Shown: one piece after another, positions 1 through 6,410 of the stretch
How the letters are laid out: every line of letters starts with the position of its first letter
How positions within the stretch are numbered: position 1 is the first letter of the stretch
Assembly: GCA_004322375.1 (NCBI GenBank)
Contig: SCUC01000064.1
Coordinates: 1-11,286 of the forward strand
DNA: 11,286 nucleotides
Direction: 5' to 3'
Source of the DNA: Bacteroidota bacterium
GTDB lineage: Bacteria; Bacteroidota; Ignavibacteria; UBA10030; SZUA-254
Position numbers and translations under genes: made by a program
The notes under the pieces: model-generated
What the model was told of the DNA's origin: nothing
Seen by the model: the letters and a program-made list of their open reading frames with translations, nothing else
Databases searched by the model: none

Positions 1-582
1 GCATATACGGGGAGAGATGGCTCCGATAAAAATTACTCAGAAGCGCTGAATGCAAAAAAACAAGCCTTTGAAGATGCGATTACAAAAGCCGGGAAAGAAC
101 ATGCAAGCGAAATTGAAAAGAAAATCAAGGAAGAACGAACTTCAAAGCCTTCCATTGATTTCACGTTGCCCGACATGAGCGGCGCACCCGTCACGCTTTC
201 TGCACTGAAAGGTAAGGTTGTCGTGTTAGATTTCTGGGCGACATGGTGCGGACCTTGCAAGCAAGCGTTTCCTTATCTTCAGTATGTGTATGAAACATAC
301 CGGAGCAATGACAACGTGAAAATTCTTGCTTTGAACACCTGGGAACGGATAAAAGGAGCCGATGCGATATTGGAAAATGCAAAGAAATTTATGGAAGCAC
401 ATAAATACACGTTTCCCGTGTTGATGGATAATGATGTTGTATCGCAGTACAACGTCGAAGGAATTCCAACTCAGTTCGTTCTCGACAAGAAGGGAAACAT
501 CGCCTACACAAACGTCGGCTTTGAAGGTCCTCAAATGGTGGAAATTATGAAACGGCAGATTGAAGGGTTGTTGAAGGAGTAA
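1..582 (+). CDS. TlpA/ResA-like thioredoxin-fold protein, C-terminal part
   Basis: The frame is open from base 1, so the N-terminus is outside the window; 193 residues are visible. The first 50 or so are Lys/Glu-rich and probably helical. From about residue 51 a redoxin/TlpA domain follows: a typical opening (IDFTLPDMSG), the dithiol motif WCGPC at residues 82-86 after a hydrophobic strand (VVVLDFWAT), and the cis-proline loop GIPT with Pro156. Known role of the family: membrane-anchored or periplasmic thiol-disulfide reductases, for example in cytochrome c maturation or envelope protein reduction. The missing N-terminus presumably carries the export signal and perhaps another domain. A TTG at 166 is in frame but lies inside the domain and is not the start. 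It ends 55 bp before the toxin-antitoxin pair, with no clear terminator. The fold is certain; the substrate is unknown. Confidence 0.9.
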   Translation, partial: AYTGRDGSDKNYSEALNAKKQAFEDAITKAGKEHASEIEKKIKEERTSKPSIDFTLPDMSGAPVTLSALKGKVVVLDFWATWCGPCKQAFPYLQYVYETYRSNDNVKILALNTWERIKGADAILENAKKFMEAHKYTFPVLMDNDVVSQYNVEGIPTQFVLDKKGNIAYTNVGFEGPQMVEIMKRQIEGLLKE

Positions 583-637
583 AAAAACACGCCATTTTTC
601 TTCATTTTTTTTATATTATAGCAATAGGATATATGCA

Positions 638-868
638 ATGCCATATCATGCTATCAACATTGACCCTGAAATTCTAGGGGGAACCCCGGTATTCACCGGT
701 ACACGCGTCCCCATCCGCGCTCTTTTCGATTATATCGAAAGTGGCGACCCGCTCGACGAATTTTTGGAGAACTTTCCTACTGTGACAAAAGAGCAGGCTC
801 TTGAAGTGCTTATGATGGCGGAACGATTTGTCACCTCAGAGAAAATCCTGAATGAAAATCCTGCTTGA
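638..868 (+). CDS. DUF433 family antitoxin (VapB45-like)
   Basis: A 76-residue protein matching the DUF433 family over nearly its whole length. It shows the signature stretch DPEILGGTPVFTGTRVPI (residues 9-26), then the region of a small helix-turn-helix (FDYIESGDPLDEFLENFPTV) and a C-terminal helix. DUF433 proteins are DNA-binding antitoxins that neutralise a PIN-like toxin and usually autorepress the operon. AGGA lies 8 nt upstream of the ATG, in an AT-rich leader (600-637) that could hold a promoter, though no clear -35 box is visible. The 3' end overlaps the toxin start by 17 bp, which implies translational coupling. Family and pairing are clear from sequence and context; antitoxin activity is inferred from the family. 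Confidence 0.88.
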   Translation: MPYHAINIDPEILGGTPVFTGTRVPIRALFDYIESGDPLDEFLENFPTVTKEQALEVLMMAERFVTSEKILNENPA

Positions 869-1106
869 TGAAAATTTACCTGCAAAGCTCAAGCTTGATT
901 TCGATGCTGAAGTTCAAGTGTTCACGGCTAAAGAGAAGGATTGGAATGGAAAGAAAAACGGAGAACTTCTTCGTCTTATGACTAATGAAGGATTTCACGT
1001 CTTCATCACGATGGACAAAAATTTAGAATATCAACAAAATCTTAGCAAGTTTCCCGTTACAATTTTTTTGCTGCGTGCAACAAGCATCAGATTATTCAGC
1101 CCTTGA
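852..1106 (+). CDS. DUF5615 PIN-like toxin, frameshifted near the C-terminus
   Basis: An 84-residue open frame with the DUF5615 (VapC45-like) layout: LLDENLP at residues 4-10 (acidic D6, E7), GKKNGELL at 33-40, FITMDKN at 51-57 (D55), YQQNLSKFPVTIFLLRA at 60-76. These acidic positions are where PIN-like nucleases bind the catalytic metal. The expected C-terminal helix is missing in this frame: after LLRATS it reads eight unrelated residues to TGA. The missing helix is encoded in the -1 frame downstream (see 1085-1168). The start overlaps the antitoxin end by 17 bp; the Shine-Dalgarno is weak, consistent with coupling. The toxin is probably inactive or altered, unless the shift is a sequencing error. 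The nuclease core looks intact. Confidence 0.8.
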   Translation: MKILLDENLPAKLKLDFDAEVQVFTAKEKDWNGKKNGELLRLMTNEGFHVFITMDKNLEYQQNLSKFPVTIFLLRATSIRLFSP

Positions 1107-1168
1107 TAGATAAAGTAAATCTTCGGCTACGCTCGCCTTTGAAATCAGGGCTGATAGAAATTAGTTAG
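1085..1168 (+). pseudogene. Out-of-frame C-terminal remainder of the DUF5615 toxin
   Basis: Read in the -1 frame relative to the toxin, this stretch gives HQIIQPLIDKVN followed by a basic helix and a hydrophobic end (SGLIEIS) before TAG at 1166. This resembles the C-terminus of DUF5615 proteins, where a segment like NKHQxLQPLI follows the LLRA strand. Joined to the upstream 76-78 residues it would restore a protein of about 105-110 residues, normal for the family. The break therefore lies between about 1077 and 1087. Confidence 0.6.
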
Positions 1169-1211
1169 CTGCGCTAAGTACGTCAGGATAAGAGCTTTTC
1201 TCAACATTCCC

Positions 1212-1823
1212 TTACCGCGACAGCAGCAAATACGTTAGCGCAACCAAATTGAGCTCACATACCCCAAGCGCGATTCCGGAAATCGTATCGTTGGTCTTCA
1301 CCTTATCCAGTACGGCTTCATCTCCCGTATTCTGATAATCTTGATAATATTCATCCGCTTGCAGCTTAAAATAAACAGCAACCGCTCCGCTAACAACCGC
1401 TCCGGCAGTTGTCAGATATAACGGAGTCGCGCTTGGAACTGTTTTCCCCTCCAGCGCAAGGCCGGGAATGGCGCTCAATGAGTCGTGTTCAATCGCTTCC
1501 TTCCATGAAGCTGAAATGATGTGCGGCGCGTATTCATACGAAGGAATTGTAACAGTACGCTCTATATGCTCGCCTGCCGCAACTCGTATCGTTTCGATAA
1601 CCGGAGGGTGGTACCAGTTTCTTTCGTTTGCATGTACAACACGCAAGATGTGCTTTCCGGTATCTATTGATGCAGATTCAAGAGGCGTTGTTCCGATAAA
1701 CATTGAATCCATAAAAACTTTTGCACTATCCAAATCGCTTCGTACGGAAATCGTCGCACGATCTTGAGCATCCACCAAACAAACACAAAGTACAACGTAC
1801 AATGTACAAAGTAGGATTTTCAT
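1212..1823 (-). CDS. Exported PEGA-domain protein with two C-terminal membrane segments
   Basis: 203 residues, third gene of the operon. A short signal peptide (MKILL, hydrophobic to about residue 19, VDA before Gln20) leads into a PEGA domain at about 23-92 (ATISVRSDLDSAKVFMDSMF, IGTTPLE, an LRVV strand). PEGA domains are small beta-sandwich modules found in surface and envelope proteins, probably for binding. Two hydrophobic segments follow at about 133-152 and 181-200, separated by a polar Tyr/Asp/Lys-rich stretch. The ATG overlaps the preceding stop as ATGA, with a strong GGAGGAG ahead, so translation is coupled. Codons 4-13 are made of a degenerate heptamer array (1785-1812). No specific function can be assigned; an accessory role to the barrel and propeller proteins upstream is inferred from the operon. 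Confidence 0.8.
   Translation of the reverse strand: MKILLCTLYVVLCVCLVDAQDRATISVRSDLDSAKVFMDSMFIGTTPLESASIDTGKHILRVVHANERNWYHPPVIETIRVAAGEHIERTVTIPSYEYAPHIISASWKEAIEHDSLSAIPGLALEGKTVPSATPLYLTTAGAVVSGAVAVYFKLQADEYYQDYQNTGDEAVLDKVKTNDTISGIALGVCELNLVALTYLLLSR
1785..1812. repeat. Heptamer array: 4 x ACAANGT
   Basis: Four contiguous 7-bp units on the plus strand: ACAAAGT, ACAACGT, ACAATGT, ACAAAGT. They differ only at units' positions 5 (and not elsewhere). The array lies inside the signal-peptide codons of the PEGA gene, about 11 nt after its ATG. Gain or loss of one unit would shift the reading frame. Confidence 0.85.
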
Positions 1824-3043
1824 TCTCCTCCACCCCTTTTCATCCCAACAACCATTTTGTTATCCAGCGGGAGGACAAGAAATTCGTTCCATACTACAGG
1901 CATGCTTTTGATGCGCCCTTCGAGTGTTTCGTTCCACAGCAGCGTTCCGGTATCTGCATCAAGCGCATAGAGTGAACGGTCGAGACTCCCGACATACAGA
2001 ACCTTTCCGGCTAACAACGGCGCACAGCTAATCGCGCTTTGTGCTTTGTGCCTCCACAAAATTTCTCCGGTTTCACTTTTCAGGCATACAATATCCCCCG
2101 ATGAAGTCCCCGCATACACATAGTGTTCTCCCACTGCCTGCGATGAGTAGATAGGTGAGCCAAGGGATTGCTTCCACACAAGCGCGCCATCTGAAAGGTT
2201 AAACGCATACATGGCTCCATCTTGCGACCCGACAAAGACTCTGCCGTTCCATATCGAAGGGGACGCAACAACGCTTTTCTCTGTCCGGGAATGCCACAGG
2301 AGCTTGCCATCTTCTATGCTGATGCAAAACACTGAGCCGTCATCGCAGCCGAACACCAGAGACTTCCCGTCGCTTGCCGGGGAAGAACGAAGAAACGCAG
2401 GCCTCTCAAATAGCGGCGTTAAAAATTTCCAATTCGCAGTACCCGTATGCTTGTTGATGCTATACACATCCCCATCCAACGTCGTTACGAATAAGTTATC
2501 GCCGAGAAGAAGCGGCGAAGTCTCTATTCCCCCAAGCGCCGCCTTCCAGACCACTCTTCCCTTCATAAGATCAAAACCGTAAAGACTCACCTCCGAATTT
2601 GCCGTAGCGACGTACAGCATCGAATGATCTACAACAGGCGCACCATAAATCGCCGATTCAAAATCGTACGAGCCGATGTTTTCGCCCGTGTGCGCATGAA
2701 CGGCATACACTTCGCCCAGCAATGTTCCGATATACACAATGCTATCTGCAATGGTAACAGAGTATTCGGAATACCCGGCAGAAGCGTCATACATCCACGC
2801 AACAGAGAGAGGCGGTTGTAATAAAGAAGAAGAACCATTTGTTCGTTCTATCGTTCCCCCGTATTGCTGCCATTGATGACTATCGTTTTGTGGAGTTTTC
2901 AGCAGTTGTAAATTGCTGCATCCATAAAACCCAACAACAAGCAGTATCACGAAGAAGAGTTTTACAAAGGGTTGTAATGAAATTTGTCTTCTCCGCCATT
3001 CTACAATCCGCAATCTGCAAACTGCAATCATCAAAAGTCCCAT
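1820..3043 (-). CDS. BamB-like PQQ beta-propeller lipoprotein
   Basis: 407 residues. A hydrophobic signal segment (about 27-40) ends in FYGC, placing the probable lipidated cysteine at 42. From about 95 the protein consists of PQQ-type blades, each ending with a pattern like YxGTxxGxVYAxxxxTGxxxW: about 104-126, 143-167, 185-206, 229-250, 269-291, 309-331 and 349-371. Such seven- or eight-bladed propellers include BamB of the outer-membrane Bam complex, and also dehydrogenase propellers; no dehydrogenase cofactor domain is present. The ORF overlaps the upstream gene by 13 bp and the downstream one by 4 bp. The start is uncertain: M1 and M5 give an unusually long n-region of about 26 residues, and codons 5-16 come from a heptamer array. 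A TTG at codon 11 is another option. A role supporting the neighbouring barrel protein is inferred from context. Confidence 0.85.
   Translation of the reverse strand: MGLLMIAVCRLRIVEWRRRQISLQPFVKLFFVILLVVGFYGCSNLQLLKTPQNDSHQWQQYGGTIERTNGSSSLLQPPLSVAWMYDASAGYSEYSVTIADSIVYIGTLLGEVYAVHAHTGENIGSYDFESAIYGAPVVDHSMLYVATANSEVSLYGFDLMKGRVVWKAALGGIETSPLLLGDNLFVTTLDGDVYSINKHTGTANWKFLTPLFERPAFLRSSPASDGKSLVFGCDDGSVFCISIEDGKLLWHSRTEKSVVASPSIWNGRVFVGSQDGAMYAFNLSDGALVWKQSLGSPIYSSQAVGEHYVYAGTSSGDIVCLKSETGEILWRHKAQSAISCAPLLAGKVLYVGSLDRSLYALDADTGTLLWNETLEGRIKSMPVVWNEFLVLPLDNKMVVGMKRGGGE
1825..1831 (-). promoter_or_regulatory. Strong Shine-Dalgarno site of the PEGA gene
   Basis: GGAGGAG on the minus strand directly before the ATG at 1823. 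It lies within the last Gly/Glu codons of the propeller lipoprotein gene. It is the clearest ribosome binding site in the operon; its spacing to the ATG is very short (about 1-4 nt depending on which GGAG pairs), in keeping with reinitiation at the ATGA overlap. Confidence 0.6.
2997..3031. repeat. Heptamer array, CAATCTG-type, at the start of the propeller gene
   Basis: Four 7-bp units on the plus strand at 3004-3031: CAATCCG, CAATCTG, CAAACTG, CAATCAT, with a weaker fifth (CATTCTA) at 2997-3003. The array begins at the stop codon of the 948-residue gene (3031-3033) and runs through the first codons of the propeller lipoprotein. One candidate start codon (ATG, codon 5) lies in the array itself. 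Confidence 0.8.
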
Positions 3044-5877
3044 CCAAAAAAGAATTGTTGAAACACTTCATCGTCGAAATTGCGCAAGTTATTCACGATT
3101 CGTTTTCCGATGTCATACCGCAGCACAAACACTCCACCCAAATTTATCCTGACGCCGCCGCCAATACTGCCTAATGTCTCACGGTATGTATCATCCCACG
3201 CGCTCCCTGCATCGAAAAACAGCGCGCCGCGAAGCCCGACAAATGTTACCCCTCCAAAGGGAAAACGCAAGCCGAGTTGATCAAGAAACGGAAAGCGTAG
3301 TTCATGCGATGTCAACCAGAGCTTTTTCCCGCGAAGCGACCAGCGCGGGTACCCGCGTAAATCCCAGCTTCCGCCCATGAAAAACCGCCGCGCTTCTTTT
3401 CCCTCATTATAGAATAGCCAGAGCCGTACCGCATACGCTGAACGCTGGGCAAGACGGAAATAATGCCTATAGTCGAAAATTGCTGAATAATAATTCGCGT
3501 TTGAAAACTGGATATCTGTTGTATAGGCAAGCGTAACATTAAAGCGGCTGCCATCGAGTGGTCCGCTCGGTCCCCAGAGCGAATTATCGTGAACAAATGA
3601 AATCGAGTTGGAAAGAAATAACGCGCGCCGTTCTTCTATTCCGTAAATTACTTCTTTGTCAGAATTGCTCACGCTTATCGCCGCTTCCACTCTTCTGAAT
3701 TTCGAGAGAGGGTAGCTCAACGCGAAGTATCCTCCAAAGACCCGTTCATAGAAATACAAATCGGGGTCGCGCAAATCGTACCTTCTTCCCGAAAAACGGT
3801 AAACGCCATACGCATAGTTTGCCCTCTGCTGTAACGAGAATCGCGATACGGCAATATTAAAGCTTTCCAACAGCTCATCGGTTGACTGTGCTGTATTGTA
3901 CAACAAAAAATAGTATTGCTCGTTTCCAAGAATATCGCTGAGCGCAAGGTAGGCGCCGCCCGCAGTTCCAAACACCGGGTCGGTGGAAATTTGGCTCCCT
4001 GCTATGTCGAGACTATAATCGCCGGAGTACCTCGGCGGCTGCGCGCTATCTTCCGCAACAATTGCTTTCGGCTCCCATGGCTTTTCAAGCGGAGTAAGGC
4101 TCAAGCTTTTGCTAGTATTCGAGGAATCATACAGCTTCTGTACATTCTTAATATATCGAAGCTGAAAGCTAAAATCTTCAAAGGCAGAAAACACTAAGCC
4201 GCTGTCTGTCCAAGCCGGGTCAAATGCCGCGGTCGTGAAATGGGTCAGCTTTTTTGCGCTTCCTCCCTCACCCCCAACCCCTCTCCCTGAGGGAGAGGGG
4301 TTGGGGGTGAGGGGAGTATCAAATTGCATCATCCAAATATTTCTTGCTCCCCCAATATCTGAAGTAAAAACAAGGCTCTTTCCATCCGGCGACCATGTTG
4401 GAGAGTAATAGCTTTCGTCTCCATAGGATAGATATTCTATTCCGTTTGTTGAGAGATTCAAAAGAAAAAGATTATACTTCCCGTGATAACCGAACGGCGT
4501 TCTATCAGAGCTGAACGCTATCCAATTTCCATCAGGCGACCAGGCAGGGTCTTTGTCGTCATAAAAATCGTGGGTGATGCGGGTAAGCTCCTCACGACCT
4601 GTATCCCAGATATATAAGTCGCTGCTGCCTGATTTATCAACCGATGAAAATACAATCCGTTTTCCGTCAGGCGACCATGAAGGAGAGCCGAGAACCACCA
4701 GGCTATCAAACTTGTATGTTTGGGTCAGCTTGTTTCGTTCAATATCATAAATGTGAAGAGCGTCATTCTCTCCGCTTTTAGTGACAAACGCGAGCAACCC
4801 ATCGAGCGAAATATCCAGCTTGCTCTGGAAAAGGTGAAAGGCTTCGAGGTCCTCTGTCCTCTCTCCCTCAATCACAATTTCCAGCTTTGCTTTGGCGCTA
4901 TCAAACGGAATTCGGTAAATGCTGGAATATCCTGTATGGTTGCCAAGAAAATAAATCTCCCTCTTCGTTCCGTGTTGATAATATACCGGCTTTGAGTTAA
5001 ACCCTTCCTCCACAATGGGTTTGCTTACTGCGCTCGGAGGGTCTGCGAGAGCAAGCAGGGGGTAATACGTTTTCTTGAGCCAGTAGAGCCAGTCATCGTC
5101 AAACTCCTGGTATGTTTTACCGGTAGTTTTTTTGAACACATCCTCAAACGAAGTCGCTTTCCAAAAATTTTCCATCATGAGCAGCACTTTTTCATCGCCG
5201 TATCGCGAGGCAAGAAATTGTAACAGGTTCTGTCCTTCCTTATACATCAGGTACGAACCGGAAATTTGTTCCATCCGACTAAGCGGCACGACATAATTAT
5301 TGACAACGGCATCCCGCAGCACCATCTCCGCTTGCACATCCCAATCGGTTGACCAAAATTCTGCAAGTCCTTCTGTGAACCATAACGGCGGCAATCTATC
5401 CTGCGCTAGCCGATGATCGGAAAGAACTCGCATCACTTTGCTGTGCATGAACACATGGACAAGCTCATGCTTGATGACATGCCTGAAATCCCACAACGAG
5501 CCGTTATACGGGATGACGACGCGACCTTTAAGAAACTCAAAAAATCCACCGACACCTTCGGGAATAAATCCCGGCGTGGTGTTCGTTTGCTGAAAGTGCA
5601 AATGCGAGCTGTAAAAAATCAATGGAATACGGTTACCGACGTTATGGTTGAATTTTTGCTCGAGCGCTTTGTAGCTTTCCTCCGCAAATGAAGCGCCCCG
5701 CTCCGCAAGCTCTCTCATCTCAGGGTAATAATAAATATCGAAATGCTCCGTCTTCAACACGTGCCAATCGAAGGTAGTATATTGTACCTTGTTCCGTCCG
5801 AAGTAGAAGAACTGCGCGAAGGCGGCAGTTGTCAGCAACTCTACAAGGAACACTATGATGATTACTCGGGTAAGCAT
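3031..5877 (-). CDS. Peptidase MA / TolB-like propeller / Omp85-type barrel fusion protein
   Basis: 948 residues, first gene of the operon. A signal peptide (about 1-21, ending AFAQ) precedes three parts. (1) About 25-275: gluzincin-like peptidase domain with HELVH at 137-141 and WFTEGLAEFW (Glu169 as probable third zinc ligand). (2) About 290-570: PD40/TolB-like propeller with WSPDG motifs at about 401, 446 and 495, plus degenerate ones near 354 and 555. (3) About 620-948: outer-membrane barrel with the Omp85-type LRGY motif (840-843), ELRFPF, a DAGSAW strand, and a C-terminal Phe typical of Bam substrates. No POTRA domain is evident. The family is known as BamA/TamA-like or surface-antigen proteins; the substrate is not known. 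A palindrome adds a Pro/Gly-rich insert at about 521-540. No strong Shine-Dalgarno precedes the ATG. Zinc ligands look complete, so the protease may be active. Confidence 0.88.
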   Translation of the reverse strand: MLTRVIIIVFLVELLTTAAFAQFFYFGRNKVQYTTFDWHVLKTEHFDIYYYPEMRELAERGASFAEESYKALEQKFNHNVGNRIPLIFYSSHLHFQQTNTTPGFIPEGVGGFFEFLKGRVVIPYNGSLWDFRHVIKHELVHVFMHSKVMRVLSDHRLAQDRLPPLWFTEGLAEFWSTDWDVQAEMVLRDAVVNNYVVPLSRMEQISGSYLMYKEGQNLLQFLASRYGDEKVLLMMENFWKATSFEDVFKKTTGKTYQEFDDDWLYWLKKTYYPLLALADPPSAVSKPIVEEGFNSKPVYYQHGTKREIYFLGNHTGYSSIYRIPFDSAKAKLEIVIEGERTEDLEAFHLFQSKLDISLDGLLAFVTKSGENDALHIYDIERNKLTQTYKFDSLVVLGSPSWSPDGKRIVFSSVDKSGSSDLYIWDTGREELTRITHDFYDDKDPAWSPDGNWIAFSSDRTPFGYHGKYNLFLLNLSTNGIEYLSYGDESYYSPTWSPDGKSLVFTSDIGGARNIWMMQFDTPLTPNPSPSGRGVGGEGGSAKKLTHFTTAAFDPAWTDSGLVFSAFEDFSFQLRYIKNVQKLYDSSNTSKSLSLTPLEKPWEPKAIVAEDSAQPPRYSGDYSLDIAGSQISTDPVFGTAGGAYLALSDILGNEQYYFLLYNTAQSTDELLESFNIAVSRFSLQQRANYAYGVYRFSGRRYDLRDPDLYFYERVFGGYFALSYPLSKFRRVEAAISVSNSDKEVIYGIEERRALFLSNSISFVHDNSLWGPSGPLDGSRFNVTLAYTTDIQFSNANYYSAIFDYRHYFRLAQRSAYAVRLWLFYNEGKEARRFFMGGSWDLRGYPRWSLRGKKLWLTSHELRFPFLDQLGLRFPFGGVTFVGLRGALFFDAGSAWDDTYRETLGSIGGGVRINLGGVFVLRYDIGKRIVNNLRNFDDEVFQQFFFGWDF
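4265..4313. repeat. 49-bp palindrome inserted in frame (LTPNPSP-type repeat)
   Basis: Two perfect 24-bp inverted arms (4265-4288 and 4290-4313) around one central base. On the minus strand it is read as PLTPNPSPSGRGVGGEG inside the propeller, between blade strands ending MMQFDT and starting AKKLTHF. This C/G-rich palindrome belongs to a kind of dispersed repeat met in many bacterial genomes, where it often appears as an LTPNPSPxGRG peptide when inside genes. In RNA it would form a very stable hairpin. Confidence 0.92.
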
Positions 5878-5908
5878 TATACAAAAAGATATGCGAAATG
5901 ATAGATAA

Positions 5909-5936
5909 ATTCAGGATTCAAGATTCATGCTTCAAG
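5909..5936. repeat. Heptamer array: 4 x ATTCAAG-type, in the operon leader
   Basis: Four 7-bp units on the plus strand: ATTCAGG, ATTCAAG, ATTCATG, CTTCAAG. The array lies 32-59 bp upstream of the ATG of the 948-residue gene, between it and the upstream antitoxin-like gene. It is outside coding sequence, so copy-number change would alter leader or promoter spacing. Confidence 0.75.
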
Positions 5937-5968
5937 AGTTTTTCTCCCAGGAAACATGAAAAAGAGTG

Positions 5969-6214
5969 TTATACCATCAACTGTTTTGGTGTGCCATATA
6001 AATAATGGTCATGTTGCTCGGCGAAATCTTCAATTCCCATATCTATTGGTTTGCCAAAGATGGAGAGCAAATCATTAGGCTTACCGTTATCAGGTTGTTC
6101 ATGAACTGCTTTTTCATCATCAATCAATATTTTAAGTTTTGTTTGAAAAGTAAGAAACGCTGGCTCATCCAAAGCTATGTTGGTTCCATCAAAATGGGCT
6201 TTTATGGCTGTCAA
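5969..6214 (-). CDS. Orphan antitoxin-like small protein
   Basis: 81 residues if started at the TTG at 6214: a short beta segment (TAIKAHFDGTNIALDEPAFL) resembling the N-terminus of AF2212/VapB-type antitoxins, an acidic middle, and a C-terminal FGKPIDMGIEDFAEQHDHYL then YGTPK, like the toxin-binding tails of antitoxins paired with PIN toxins. No PIN toxin follows: 5969 to 5877 holds only a leader with a heptamer array. The frame stays open upstream to 6298, but that part does not look like this family. Start choice: an ATG at 6219, with a purine-rich AAAGAAAG ahead, is out of frame and meets TGA after one codon (ATG TTT TGA). The nearest in-frame start is the TTG. The gene may use TTG, or may have lost its start through a small indel. 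Family call is moderate. Confidence 0.55.
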   Translation of the reverse strand: MTAIKAHFDGTNIALDEPAFLTFQTKLKILIDDEKAVHEQPDNGKPNDLLSIFGKPIDMGIEDFAEQHDHYLYGTPKQLMV

Positions 6215-6240
6215 AACATGATTCTTTCTTTTGTTGCTAT

Positions 6241-6410
6241 AAGATAGGAATAGAACGTGAGAAGGGCAAGAAAGAGTTTCACGTTTTTTCAGTTGCAATT
6301 CAATGCGGTGCGCCGCCGGTTGTAGCTAATAAACGACGGCTGACTGAAGTTGACCTTTTTAATAAGTTCGATTTAAAACCGATGAATCGGTTTCGATTTG
6401 CAAGAACCAC
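6241..6410 (+). pseudogene. Possible gene remnant cut by the MITE-like element
   Basis: One plus-strand frame (codons starting at 6241) is open from about 6154 and reads coding-like from 6241: KIGIEREKGKKEFHVFSVAI, then CGAPPVVANKRRLTEVDLF and KPMNRFRFARTTK, before running into the element end and TAA at 6430. It has no plausible start codon, and its upstream part lies antisense to the antitoxin gene. I do not recognise the family. It may be the C-terminal part of a lost gene or chance openness. Confidence 0.25.
6376..6393. repeat. Short perfect inverted repeat
   Basis: AAACCGAT and ATCGGTTT form 8-bp arms around a 2-nt centre (GA), 18 bp before the MITE-like element. There is no T-run, so it is not a convincing terminator; it could be an operator or chance. 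Confidence 0.4.

Noticed and set aside
1064..1070. Slippery heptamer T TTT TTG as a programmed -1 frameshift in the toxin gene
   Set aside because: It is in the right frame, but a slip here would replace the conserved LLRA strand; the break must lie after about 1077. No downstream stimulatory structure is obvious.
2839..3174. Plus-strand ORF across the junction of the propeller and barrel genes
   Set aside because: It is antisense to two well-supported genes and shows no domain.
6005..6247. Plus-strand ORF of 80 residues opposite the antitoxin-like gene
   Set aside because: Composition is Ile/Phe/Lys-rich without family features; it is antisense to a better-supported reading.
6376..6393. 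Intrinsic terminator at the AAACCGAT palindrome
   Set aside because: The stem is AT-rich with a 2-nt loop, and no T-run follows on either strand.
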